A DNA stretch of 42,126 nucleotides from CAYNWK01 sp964400875 (GCA_964400875.1 CAYNWK010000018.1:1-42126), one strand, 5' to 3'; shown: positions 1 through 8,721, counted from the first letter of the stretch. The notes: generated from the sequence alone by a model not told the origin. Program-made: numbers and translations.

Positions 1-99
1 AGCCGGTTGGAATGAAGAGTATCTCCTTAAGGTGCTCGCATGTTGAAATGCGATTGCCCTAGCTTTGTGGGACTACACTGAGTGCACGAGTTATTCTCA

Positions 100-108
100 T
101 GGTATAGT
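100..108 (+). promoter_or_regulatory. Candidate extended -10 promoter of the deoC-aldehyde dehydrogenase pair
   Basis: TGGTATAGT is an extended -10 element (TGn plus a near-consensus hexamer). It implies a leader of roughly 55-60 bases before deoC. That leader contains an AAGGA ribosome site at 161-165, seven bases before the ATG at 173. No good -35 hexamer is visible, which is common for extended -10 promoters. The rest of bases 1-172 shows no gene; a weak 5-bp hairpin at 37-52 is not convincing. Confidence 0.4.
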
Positions 109-172
109 ATTAATAATCCCACCCAGACGAAGATTTTTTACTTGAAACCTTTGCCAAGCGAAGGATCCACAC

Positions 173-1135
173 ATGGCACAAACCAACAACCAAAATCCTG
201 GAATGCCGCTCGACCTGGACTGGGTAATGGGCGCCCGAGTCAACCGCAGCGCGGTCGAACGCCGCACTGCCTCCCTGCCCAAGCGGCGTTCGGTTAAAAA
301 GGACTGGCAGGCTGCCTGGCTGCTAAGAGCAATTACCTGTCTCGATCTGACCACGCTGGCCGGCGACGATACGCCGGGAAAGATCCAGCGCTTGTGCGCC
401 AAAGCCAAACAACCTGTCCGGCCGGACATGCTCGCTGCGCTGGGCTTCGAGAATGGTCCTATCCACGTTGGCGCAGTTTGTGTCTACCCCAGCCGGGTGC
501 GGGACGCCGTCGAAGCGCTCCGCGGCAGCGGTATCCCGGTCGCCTCTGTTGCCACCGGGTTTCCCGCAGGGCAGACCCCCCTGCCCCAGCGCATCGCCGA
601 GATCGAACAAGCCATCGAAGCCGGCGCCAAAGAGGTTGACGTCGTCATTACTCGCACCCACGTGTTGACAGGTAATTGGAAAGAGCTCTATGCGGAGGTC
701 CAACAGTTCCGCGAAACTTGCGGAGATACGGCGCATATGAAGACCATTCTAGGTGCTGGTGATCTGGCCACCCTCAAGCAAGTCTACCAGGCGAGTTTAG
801 TCGCTATGATGGCTGGTTCTGACTTCATCAAGACCTCGACTGGTAAGGAGAGCGTCAACGCTACACTGGAATTTGGTTTAGTTATGGTGCGCGCCATTCG
901 GGAGTATTTGGACCGTACCGGTTATAAGGTTGGTTTCAAGCCTGCCGGAGGGATCAGCAAGGCCAAACAAACCCTAGCCTGGCAGGCCTTGATGAAGGAG
1001 GAGCTCGGCGCTGACTGGCTGATGCCCAATCTGTTCCGCATCGGCGCAAGCAGCTTGCTGACCGATTTGGAACGGCAGCTGTACCACTTCATCACCGGTC
1101 ATTACGCTGCCCGGCACCACATGCCGATGAACTGA
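173..1135 (+). CDS. deoC: Deoxyribose-phosphate aldolase
   Basis: Class I aldolase cleaving 2-deoxyribose 5-phosphate to acetaldehyde and glyceraldehyde 3-phosphate in deoxynucleoside catabolism; cytoplasmic. The family active site is complete: Asp156 in EVDVV, the Schiff-base Lys220 in DFIKTSTGK, and Lys256 in GFKPAGG. At 320 residues it is longer than the common 220-260 residue bacterial enzymes because of an N-terminal extension of about 45 residues with a basic stretch, resembling the longer DERA subgroup. The ATG at 173 is preceded by AAGGA at a spacing of seven. An aldehyde dehydrogenase follows after 25 bases, which suggests that the acetaldehyde product is oxidised by a co-transcribed enzyme. 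Confidence 0.96.
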   Translation: MAQTNNQNPGMPLDLDWVMGARVNRSAVERRTASLPKRRSVKKDWQAAWLLRAITCLDLTTLAGDDTPGKIQRLCAKAKQPVRPDMLAALGFENGPIHVGAVCVYPSRVRDAVEALRGSGIPVASVATGFPAGQTPLPQRIAEIEQAIEAGAKEVDVVITRTHVLTGNWKELYAEVQQFRETCGDTAHMKTILGAGDLATLKQVYQASLVAMMAGSDFIKTSTGKESVNATLEFGLVMVRAIREYLDRTGYKVGFKPAGGISKAKQTLAWQALMKEELGADWLMPNLFRIGASSLLTDLERQLYHFITGHYAARHHMPMN

Positions 1136-1160
1136 TTCACATGAAGATACGGAGTGATTG

Positions 1161-3611
1161 ATGAGTACCTTCTTAGATGTTTTCGAGAATATGGATTACG
1201 GTCCGGCGCCGGAGTCGCCCTCCGCAGCCAACGCCTGGCTTGACGAGCACGATCGCAGGCTTGGTTTGTTCATTGACAATGCTTGGGTTTATCCGGAAGG
1301 TGCCCAATATTATCCCAGTTACGACCCGGCCTCTGGTGAACAATTGGCAGAGACCGTCCAGGCTGGCAAACCGGAGGTAGACCAAGCGGTAGCTGCGGCG
1401 CGTAAAGCGTATAAATCCTGGAGCAAAATGTCAGGTACGGTACGAGCCCGATATCTGTACGCGATTGCCCGTAATATCCAAAAACACCACCGGTTGATGG
1501 CAGTGCTCGAATCGATGGACAACGGTAAACCCATCCGTGAATCGCGCGACATCGACGTTCCATTGTTGGCCCGACATTTCTATTATCACGCCGGCTGGGC
1601 CCAGCTCTCGGCGAGCGAATTAAGTGAATACCAACCTGTAGGAGTCGTCGGTCAGATCATCCCGTGGAATTTCCCATTACTCATGCTGGCCTGGAAGATC
1701 GCGCCGGCTATCGCCATGGGCAACACCGTGGTGCTCAAGCCAGCCTCCTACACCCGCCTGACTGCCTTGCTTTTCGCCGAGGTCGTCGCAGAAGCCGGTC
1801 TGCCTCCCGGTGTCATTAATATCATCACCGGAAGCAGCAAGGCCGGATCGATGCTCGTCGAACATCCCGACGTAGATAAGATCGCCTTCACCGGTTCGAC
1901 GGATGTCGGCCGCATCCTGCGGCGCCAGACTGCCGGCTCTGGGAAAAAGTTATCACTGGAATTGGGTGGTAAGTCGCCTTTTGTCGTCTTTGAAGACGCA
2001 GACCTGGATGGCGCGATCGAAGGCGTGGTGGATGCGATCTGGTTCAATCAAGGCCAAGTGTGCTGCGCCGGATCGCGCTTGTTGGTCCAGGAAAACGTCG
2101 CCGATCGCTTCATCGAGAAGTTGAAAGAACGGATGAAACACTTGCGCGTCGGGGACCCGTTGGATAAGAGCATCGATATTGGCGCTATCGTCGATCAAAA
2201 GCAGTGGGAAACCGTCGACAGGTGGGTTAGAACCGGGGAGGCGGAAGGCGGCAAGCTCTTCCAACCGGAGATCGAGCTGCCTGCCAAGGGTTGTTTCTAC
2301 CCACCCACCCTGATCACCGATCTGCACCCGGCGGCTGAAGCCGTCCAGGAGGAGATCTTCGGCCCGGTATTGGTGTCGATGACCTTCCGCTCCCCCGAAG
2401 AAGCAATTGACTTGGCAAACAACACGCGCTACGGCCTGGCTGCCAGCGTTTGGAGCGAGAACATCAACCTGGCTCTCGACGTAGCCAGCAAGATAAAAGC
2501 CGGCTCGGTCTGGGTCAACAGCACCAACCTCTTCGACGCCGCTTCCGGATTCGGCGGCTACCGGGAGAGCGGCTTCGGACGGGAAGGCGGCCGGGAAGGA
2601 TTATATGAATATCTCCGCCAGTCCTGGAAGGAACGCCCTAGGCCGGATTTCGATCCTTCAACAGAAGACGCCGACGCCGCTTCCTGGGGTGCCCACGTTC
2701 CGGCGCGACCAAACCTGGCAAAGAACGGTCGCGGCAACGGAAAAGCGCTCCCGCACGTCGACCGCACGCCGAAAATGTATATCGGCGGTAAACAGGTACG
2801 GCCCGACGGACGTTACACTCGGGCAATCCTTGATCCAAAGGGAATCATCCTCGGCCAAGTTGGGGACGGAAACCGCAAAGATGTACGCGACGCGGTTGAA
2901 GCCGCGCATGCCGCACACACTGCCAAACCGGGTTGGGCGATGCGCCACGGATATAACCGCTCGCAGATCCTTTACTTCATCGCCGAAAACCTGGATACCC
3001 GGCAAGAAGAGTTTGTCCATAGGATTGGAGCGATGACAGGGAACAGCGAAAAAGCCTCGCGGTCAGAAGTGGAGCTGGCCGTAAGCCGCCTGTTTACCTA
3101 CGCTGCCTGGGCGGATAAATACGGCGGCGAAGTTCAGGAAACCACGCTGCATGGCATCACGGTAGCCATCAACGAACCGCTTGGCGTCTTGGGGATTGCC
3201 TGCCCGGATGAATACCCCCTTCTCGGGTTCGTTTCCCTGATGGCGCCAGCCATTGCCCGCGGTAACACGGTTGTAATGATTCCCAGCGAGCAATACCCGC
3301 TCAGCGCTACCGATTTCTACCAGGTGCTCGACACTTCGGACGTACCGCCAGGCGTGGTCAATATTCTCACCGGAAATCGCGACCACCTGACCAAGACTCT
3401 GATCCAGCACGAAGATGTAGACGGCGTCTGGTATTTTGGAACCGCCGAAGGCAGCTACTTCGTCGAGTACGAATCCGCCGCCAACATGAAGCGCACTTGG
3501 GTCAATTACGGCATTCACCGCGATTGGCTCAACCCCGAACAGGGAGAAGGCCACGAGTTCTTACACGAAGCCACTCAGGTGAAGAACATCTGGGTTCCAA
3601 CGGGGGAATAG
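1161..3611 (+). CDS. Two-domain aldehyde dehydrogenase, ALDH16-like
   Basis: NAD(P)-dependent aldehyde dehydrogenase of 816 residues, about 1.6 times the usual length. The N-terminal domain (about 30-490) is complete: catalytic Cys301 in GQVCCAG, general-base Glu267 in LELGGKSP (34 residues apart, as in ALDH2), the IPWNFP block and the EEIFGP block. The second domain (about 530-816) keeps the Rossmann-type core (PEDEYPL-like block, GNTVV, PPGVVNILTG) but has no catalytic Cys or Glu and ends in the truncated tail typical of ALDH16 proteins. GGAG at 1151-1154 sits six bases before the ATG at 1161, so I prefer this start to the TTG at 1158. The likely substrate is acetaldehyde from DeoC, inferred only from the gene pairing. 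Confidence 0.93.
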   Translation: MSTFLDVFENMDYGPAPESPSAANAWLDEHDRRLGLFIDNAWVYPEGAQYYPSYDPASGEQLAETVQAGKPEVDQAVAAARKAYKSWSKMSGTVRARYLYAIARNIQKHHRLMAVLESMDNGKPIRESRDIDVPLLARHFYYHAGWAQLSASELSEYQPVGVVGQIIPWNFPLLMLAWKIAPAIAMGNTVVLKPASYTRLTALLFAEVVAEAGLPPGVINIITGSSKAGSMLVEHPDVDKIAFTGSTDVGRILRRQTAGSGKKLSLELGGKSPFVVFEDADLDGAIEGVVDAIWFNQGQVCCAGSRLLVQENVADRFIEKLKERMKHLRVGDPLDKSIDIGAIVDQKQWETVDRWVRTGEAEGGKLFQPEIELPAKGCFYPPTLITDLHPAAEAVQEEIFGPVLVSMTFRSPEEAIDLANNTRYGLAASVWSENINLALDVASKIKAGSVWVNSTNLFDAASGFGGYRESGFGREGGREGLYEYLRQSWKERPRPDFDPSTEDADAASWGAHVPARPNLAKNGRGNGKALPHVDRTPKMYIGGKQVRPDGRYTRAILDPKGIILGQVGDGNRKDVRDAVEAAHAAHTAKPGWAMRHGYNRSQILYFIAENLDTRQEEFVHRIGAMTGNSEKASRSEVELAVSRLFTYAAWADKYGGEVQETTLHGITVAINEPLGVLGIACPDEYPLLGFVSLMAPAIARGNTVVMIPSEQYPLSATDFYQVLDTSDVPPGVVNILTGNRDHLTKTLIQHEDVDGVWYFGTAEGSYFVEYESAANMKRTWVNYGIHRDWLNPEQGEGHEFLHEATQVKNIWVPTGE

Positions 3612-3630
3612 TAATCAGAACGCGCAAACT

Positions 3631-3676
3631 AAAAGACCAGAGGGCAGGGAAAATTCCGATTGCCCTCTGGTCTTTT
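3631..3676. terminator. Bidirectional rho-independent terminator
   Basis: A perfect 16-bp inverted repeat (3631-3646 pairs with 3661-3676) encloses a 14-base loop. The outer ends are A4 and T4, so each strand gives a GC-rich hairpin followed by a short T tract. It lies exactly between the aldehyde dehydrogenase (+) and the convergent TPR gene (-), so it probably ends both transcripts. Confidence 0.9.
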
Positions 3677-3693
3677 AAGTTTCACCAACTTTC

Positions 3694-5496
3694 TTAAGGC
3701 CCTGGAGTTTGTGTCGGTGGTGGACCGGAGGCAAGATCCGCCAGGAGCACCCAACCGATGACCACCCCGCCATCACGCGAATACTCAACCAGGGTGCACT
3801 CCCGGTTGAAATCATCAAATCGCCGCTCAGCCGGCAGGAATCGCACACTTTCGCCCGCCGGGATCCGGCCGGAGGCTGAGAAGCCTTCGTAACAGTCGCT
3901 GCGAGCAAAGATATCCCGCTGGGCGATAGCCGCCAGAGGCGTGGGCGTCAGGGTAGGCGTCGTCGTTTCGGTTACCGTTGGGGTTGTCGTTGCTGTCAGA
4001 GTAGGCGTCGGTGTCTCTGTCGGCGTAGCCGTCGCCGTTGGCGTCGGGGTAGGCGTCAACGATACCAGGTAGGCGCGATATCGTCCCAAACCCCAATTCG
4101 CCAATACGGATAAGAGTATTAAGCCGATCAGGACTCCCCCGGCGCGGATACCCAAGAGCCTCCACCTGTAACCGCGCAGGTTGCGGTTGAGCTTGCTTAC
4201 CCCTGGATCATTCGGGAAACGCTCACGCACCTCGGCGCTCAAGCGCGCCGCTTCCGCAGGCCAATCCGGCTTGTTTTCATACGCCTGTTGAGCTGAGGCC
4301 AAATCATTATCAAATTTTTGGATCGTCCGCTGAAGCTGGTCGATCTCGTTTTGCAGGCGATTTAAGCTGTCGTCCACGCCCTCCAGGTTACGTATTTGCG
4401 CCAGGTTTTGTTTGGCTTGCTTGGCCAAATAAAGCGCTTCCTCAATCGTGCCAGCTCGCTCTGCTTGATTCTTCAAGTCGCGGGTGTGCTCTTTGAGCGG
4501 ATCGACCACGCGCGGTACAACGACGCGCAGGCGTTCAAACAACCGAGCAAAAGCCGGGTTCTCACCATATTCCGCAGTCAAGTTGTCGAGGGTGGATTTC
4601 GCTTCGGAAGCTACCTGAGGTTCGACCTCTGCCTGGCTCAGCGTATCAAAAAGCGATCGCAGCCGTTCACGAACCTGGCGCAACTCCTGTGCTTTATCGG
4701 AGTATTTTGGCAGCCCGGTCGCCCGTGAAGCGGCTTCAATCTTGTCGATGGCGTCATCCAGTTCCCCGTGCTGGAACTGCAATAAACCTTCTTCATAGAC
4801 GTTTTCTGCGTCAATATTTTCCCGCAGCTTCTGGGCAAATTCCTGACCCTCTTGCCAGCGTTGAATGCCCAAATCGCGCAGGACAAGCTGCGCTTTTTCA
4901 ACCAGCCCGAGGGCGTCTTCATAGCGCCCGACCCGGGCAGCTGACTGCGCTTTACCAAAAGCCGAAGCGGCGTCCGCGGGGAGAGCTACTACTGGAATGT
5001 AACCGGTGCGCAGGTAATTCTCCGCCTCAGAACGATGTTGTCGAGCGCGCTCCCAATTCGGCTCCAGCTGCAGCACGCGGTCGAAGAGCTGGATCGCTTC
5101 GGAATATCTCCCGCTGTAAAACAACTTTTCGGCCATTTCCATCTGCTGCTCAGCGACAGGATTGTGGTCTTTAACAGCCTCCGTCTGCGGGGTGACGCCA
5201 GATGCAGAGGCGGGCGATCCCGGAACATCCTGTCGAGCAGGTCGATCGTCCTCTTCTTCGCCTTGCTTGCCGGCTTCTGCCCCCTCCTCGCCGTTTTCTT
5301 GTGTCTGCATGCGCGTCATGAGGTCTTTGCGCGCGGCTTGTAAACGACTGCGCTCATCAGGCGACAAGGACTGGTAGTCTTCGGAGCTGATAAACTCCTC
5401 GATCTCAAGGAGTAAGTTGCGCATCTCGACCAGGCTGGCCGAATCGCGGCTGGTCAATTGATCGATCTGGTTTTCTAAGGCTTCGAAAGGGTTCAT
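3694..5496 (-). CDS. TPR / single membrane segment / Thr-Pro linker / SH3-like sensor protein
   Basis: Protein of 600 residues whose exact function I do not recognise. In order: a helical N-terminus, an acidic low-complexity stretch (about 65-110), a TPR-like pair of helices (about 113-165, with SGRYSEAIQLFDRVLQLEP), long helical coiled-coil-like repeats to about 440, one membrane segment (about 452-470), a Thr-Pro-rich linker (about 481-519), and a C-terminal domain of about 70 residues that looks like a bacterial SH3 fold. There is no signal peptide, so the TPR part should be cytoplasmic and the SH3-like part exported, with the linker spanning the cell surface layer. The start overlaps the stop of the upstream kinase gene by four bases (ATGA), so translation is probably coupled and the proteins may act together. 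Confidence 0.82.
   Translation of the reverse strand: MNPFEALENQIDQLTSRDSASLVEMRNLLLEIEEFISSEDYQSLSPDERSRLQAARKDLMTRMQTQENGEEGAEAGKQGEEEDDRPARQDVPGSPASASGVTPQTEAVKDHNPVAEQQMEMAEKLFYSGRYSEAIQLFDRVLQLEPNWERARQHRSEAENYLRTGYIPVVALPADAASAFGKAQSAARVGRYEDALGLVEKAQLVLRDLGIQRWQEGQEFAQKLRENIDAENVYEEGLLQFQHGELDDAIDKIEAASRATGLPKYSDKAQELRQVRERLRSLFDTLSQAEVEPQVASEAKSTLDNLTAEYGENPAFARLFERLRVVVPRVVDPLKEHTRDLKNQAERAGTIEEALYLAKQAKQNLAQIRNLEGVDDSLNRLQNEIDQLQRTIQKFDNDLASAQQAYENKPDWPAEAARLSAEVRERFPNDPGVSKLNRNLRGYRWRLLGIRAGGVLIGLILLSVLANWGLGRYRAYLVSLTPTPTPTATATPTETPTPTLTATTTPTVTETTTPTLTPTPLAAIAQRDIFARSDCYEGFSASGRIPAGESVRFLPAERRFDDFNRECTLVEYSRDGGVVIGWVLLADLASGPPPTQTPGP
3937..4056 (-). repeat. Low-complexity repeat encoding the Thr-Pro linker
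   Basis: Degenerate tandem 6-18 base units rich in the complements of ACG, CCN and ACC encode about 40 residues of TP/TAT/TET pattern. It lies inside the TPR sensor gene, between its membrane segment and its SH3-like domain. Such linkers are common in cell-surface proteins of Anaerolineae. The unit structure makes length variation by slippage likely. Confidence 0.75.
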
Positions 5497-8400
5497 GATT
5501 GGTTGCTTTCCGTGACCGCTTCACTTGAAACCTCTGTGTCTTCTCCGTCTGGCTCGCCAGCTCCTTGATCGGTGGCGGTAAGACGTTCGTAGACTTCGGT
5601 CAAGTCGGCTTGCAAATCACGCACCAGAGTATACCCTTGTGTCAGCACCTGTTCAATGATCTCTTTGACCCGGTTTGGAAGGCGCTCATCATCATAAGTC
5701 CAGTTTACCGCGTAGCTCGAAGAGGCGGAGTCAATATCTTCCGGCCGATTTGGTCCCAAAGGCAGCGCCCCTGGCGCAGGTCGCCCGGTGATGATGTGAT
5801 GTAAGGCGCGCGCCCCAAACTGTACCAGGTCAGCTTGCCTGTCGGCATCCGTCAAACCTTGAGGTTCCCTCCTGGAGATATTCCAATCGATCATTGCGAC
5901 GCCATGAACGTGAGGGTCCCAATAGTAATGCAAAATTTTATGATCCCGGTAAACGATATTGCGGTCGTGTGCGCTTTGCAGGATTTCGCAGCTTTGAACC
6001 GCTAACAATAGGCTTTCCTTGAGCGGCAAAAACCAGCCGTGAGTATAACCGGCATCGCAGTAATTCATCAGGTTATCTTCGTGAGGCCGCTTCACCAGGG
6101 CAAGATAAGGAATCCAATCATTGGCCAAGTAACGATCCAGAGAGGCTAAGAAATTCTGTACCTCATCGACCCCATACCGTACTACTTCGCCTTCCAGACT
6201 TTCGGCAGAAGCAGGCCGTTCGTCCAGGAAGAGGTCCGGACCCTCCTCCGGACGCAAAAAGCCGCATTCCAACATGGGCGTGATACCGGGGACGTCGCGC
6301 ATCATCGTCAGGATTTGGGCCTCTTCTTTGAAGAGTGGCAGGGCATACTCCACGCGATTATGCCGCATCAGTTTTATCGCGCCATGAACCCGGGTCCCTG
6401 ACTGGCTGCGTAATAATCCTGCATAGACTCGCGCGGAAGAACCGCGCGCTTCTGGAGTCCAGGTATCCAGCGAATCAGACAGTGAAAGATCGCGATCAAA
6501 CCCCAGGCGGCCTTCCCGAACGCCGGAAATCGTAAGTTGTGGGCGGTTGGAAGCGATGGTATCGCGCTCCAGGGACAGCGGTCGGGAACGTGGCAGTCTT
6601 AGCGCTTCGCGAGAACGATATTCGTTTAGCCAGGGGATCGCTTGTAAAACTTCCGGACGGTTGAGCAAAAGATCGGCAGTACGTGTGCCCTTGCGCAAGC
6701 TTTTAAGAGCCTCGAGGATGCTTTCCAACCAGTTCGCAGGCCCAACCCGGCTGCGCAGATTTCGCCCGGCCAGCTCGATCTCAGTCAAGAAATCGTAAAA
6801 CGGAACATCCTTCGGTGGACCCTGGCGAACGCGCCCAATCCACTCCGGCGCTTTCGCAATTACCCGGTCACCGGCCAACAAGCGATACCGGTCTGGATCC
6901 CACAACAAGATCTGCCGCAGGGCGCGCCGGGCAAGCTCGAACTCCTTCCTGTTCCATGCATCCAAGACGATCTCAGCTTGTGCATTCGGCTGCATCAACG
7001 CGCTTTCAACCGTTTGCCGGGCGCCTGGGAGAATCGCCTCAACCCCTTCAAGGAAGCTCTCTACATCGGCGTAAGCTATCCCAGAATTGGGAGGGTCCGG
7101 TTCGACCGCCTTCCATTTCCGAACTACTTCCTCGTTGAAATTTTTAAGAAACTGTTCGCCATCTAATTCAGCATTCGCCAGATCGCCGTCCGCAGCTGGT
7201 AATATCTTTTCTGGTTCCGCTTCACGCTCAAGCACAGACGCCTGCAGTGTATAGTACAAACGGCTGATCGTGGTATAGGGGGTAAGCGTTTCCTCATCCA
7301 GCTGCAAATGGATTATTCGAGCTGACCGGCTGACGCTGGCCCACCATTCGGGGAGCTGGCTTGCGCCATAAGCGGCGAACAACTCCCATAACAAAGTCGG
7401 CCAATCACCGGAAATTCCAGCGATTAGCGCACTAGAAAACGGCAGCTCATCTAGGCCACCCTCACCAGCTGGTTGATCACCGGCAATCTGAGCAATCTCA
7501 CCGAGTAATATCCATTTATCTGCATCGGATACAGCAAAATTCGCGGTCTCGGCACAAACTCGTTCGAGTTCAGAAAACCTGTGTTCCGAAGCCATCTGCA
7601 GCGCGGCGCGCACCCGGAGATTGAGCCCACTAGGAAAATCGGGTTGTTCTCCTAATGCGGCGATACGCCGGTATAGATCGACACTGGCCTGAAGTTCGGT
7701 CAGATCCGGCCGCTGGCTCTCGTAGAGATCGACTTCATCCCGGCGAACTTCGCGGATTTGATTCAGTATCTCCTCGTTCATCACAGTCAGCCGTTCTCGG
7801 AGCTGTTCCACAGCAGCACCGAGGTCATCCCTCGACGTGTCCGCCTTCGGCCAGTCCAATTCGGCGGCCAGTTCCGGGTCCGTTTCAGCGAGAAATTCGC
7901 CCATCGCCTGGATAAATTGCTGGTGATCGTCCTTACGAGAGAGGCGGCGGTCGGCTGAAACACCATCCGATTCTAAAAATTGGCTGTTACCCCAATCGAT
8001 AATCGTCAGGCACGCGCGAGCAGGGTCCCAGAACAGATGGTCAGGTTTGACGTCATTCCAGACGATATTTCGGCGGATCAGCCTGTTATCGTTGCTCGAG
8101 GTTCCGTGAATTTGCTTTAGATACAAGAGTGTCCCCGTTAGGATGCGGATCAGAAGCGGGCGAGGAACCCGCCCGATCTCGATCAGTCGTTGCAGGTAGA
8201 AAGTTTCCACTTCGGTCGCAGAAGTATTCAACGCATCCAACAAACCAAAGCGCGCCACCTGCGCCAGGACTTGCAGGTTAAAGCCCTCGGCAGGAGAGGT
8301 AACGATAAAATACTCCTCGCCAAAGCCTTTTTCCTGGGGACATTGGTCGAGCAAGGCCGGAGCTGTGACGCAAGCCTCAGCTCCGTTCAGGTCATAAGCA

Positions 8401-8615
8401 GACAGGGCCGCCAAAACCTCCCCCTCCGTGCGGATCTGGGCTGCCTGGCGCAGCGCGTCGCTGGAGAACGCACCTTTGCGCGGGCGTTTGAGGATGGCGG
8501 GCTTGCCTTCAAGCAGCGTCTCAACCCGGTAGACTTCTCCGGCGTCACCCTCCCCGAGCTTCTCGAGCAAACTCCATTTATTTCGTTGGCCGAATACAAC
8601 CGGACTACTATTCAT
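5493..8615 (-). CDS. Double atypical Ser/Thr-kinase-like protein
   Basis: Soluble protein of 1040 residues with two kinase-like domains. Domain 1 (about 8-280) has a glycine loop LGEGDAGEVY (20-29), ATP lysine Lys43, Asp188 and Lys190 of the catalytic loop, and DWG (207-209) in place of DFG. Domain 2 (about 715-1010) has a degenerate loop (RGSSARVYAG), Lys748, a YRDHK catalytic loop (Asp891, Lys893) and DWN (910-912). In both, the Mg-binding Asn of the catalytic loop is replaced by His (193 and 896). The 430-residue middle is helical and unrecognised. No membrane segment or signal peptide. ATG at 8615 is preferred over TTG at 8618; neither has a strong ribosome site. The downstream TPR membrane protein overlaps it by four bases and is the obvious partner. 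Whether it phosphorylates proteins is unknown. Confidence 0.85.
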   Translation of the reverse strand: MNSSPVVFGQRNKWSLLEKLGEGDAGEVYRVETLLEGKPAILKRPRKGAFSSDALRQAAQIRTEGEVLAALSAYDLNGAEACVTAPALLDQCPQEKGFGEEYFIVTSPAEGFNLQVLAQVARFGLLDALNTSATEVETFYLQRLIEIGRVPRPLLIRILTGTLLYLKQIHGTSSNDNRLIRRNIVWNDVKPDHLFWDPARACLTIIDWGNSQFLESDGVSADRRLSRKDDHQQFIQAMGEFLAETDPELAAELDWPKADTSRDDLGAAVEQLRERLTVMNEEILNQIREVRRDEVDLYESQRPDLTELQASVDLYRRIAALGEQPDFPSGLNLRVRAALQMASEHRFSELERVCAETANFAVSDADKWILLGEIAQIAGDQPAGEGGLDELPFSSALIAGISGDWPTLLWELFAAYGASQLPEWWASVSRSARIIHLQLDEETLTPYTTISRLYYTLQASVLEREAEPEKILPAADGDLANAELDGEQFLKNFNEEVVRKWKAVEPDPPNSGIAYADVESFLEGVEAILPGARQTVESALMQPNAQAEIVLDAWNRKEFELARRALRQILLWDPDRYRLLAGDRVIAKAPEWIGRVRQGPPKDVPFYDFLTEIELAGRNLRSRVGPANWLESILEALKSLRKGTRTADLLLNRPEVLQAIPWLNEYRSREALRLPRSRPLSLERDTIASNRPQLTISGVREGRLGFDRDLSLSDSLDTWTPEARGSSARVYAGLLRSQSGTRVHGAIKLMRHNRVEYALPLFKEEAQILTMMRDVPGITPMLECGFLRPEEGPDLFLDERPASAESLEGEVVRYGVDEVQNFLASLDRYLANDWIPYLALVKRPHEDNLMNYCDAGYTHGWFLPLKESLLLAVQSCEILQSAHDRNIVYRDHKILHYYWDPHVHGVAMIDWNISRREPQGLTDADRQADLVQFGARALHHIITGRPAPGALPLGPNRPEDIDSASSSYAVNWTYDDERLPNRVKEIIEQVLTQGYTLVRDLQADLTEVYERLTATDQGAGEPDGEDTEVSSEAVTESNQS

Positions 8616-8665
8616 CAAAGAAACTATTCACCATAGGATTAGAAATCGCCAAGCAGGCAATCAAT

Positions 8666-8686
8666 TCGTATCCCCCCTTGATACGA
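8666..8686. promoter_or_regulatory. Inverted repeat in the leader of the kinase operon
   Basis: TCGTATC (8666-8672) and GATACGA (8680-8686) form a 7-bp inverted repeat with a 7-base spacer, 51 bases upstream of the kinase start. A second weaker pair, ACCGT (8686-8690) and ACGGT (8706-8710), lies just beyond it. They could be an operator or leader hairpins; nothing identifies a binding protein. Confidence 0.35.
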
Positions 8687-8715
8687 CCGTACATCTCGCT
8701 CTCGCACGGTTGACA

Positions 8716-8721
8716 ATTATA
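8716..8721 (-). promoter_or_regulatory. Candidate -10 of the kinase operon
   Basis: On the minus strand this reads TATAAT, a perfect -10 hexamer, implying a leader of about 95 bases for the kinase gene. No matching -35 hexamer is present at 16-18 bases, so the call is tentative. Confidence 0.3.

Noticed and set aside
1..172. Possible end of an upstream gene or a hairpin terminator (CGCAT/ATGCG at 37-52)
   Set aside because: No sustained reading frame with recognisable protein, and the 5-bp stem has no T tract.
1158..1160. TTG as the start of the aldehyde dehydrogenase
   Set aside because: The adjacent ATG at 1161 has better spacing from GGAG at 1151.
97..3554. Long minus-strand reading frames antisense to deoC and the aldehyde dehydrogenase
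   Set aside because: They mirror the codon structure of the sense genes, have no ribosome sites and show no recognisable domains.
3937..4056. CRISPR-like or satellite array
   Set aside because: The units are short, degenerate and in frame; they encode a Thr-Pro linker inside a gene.
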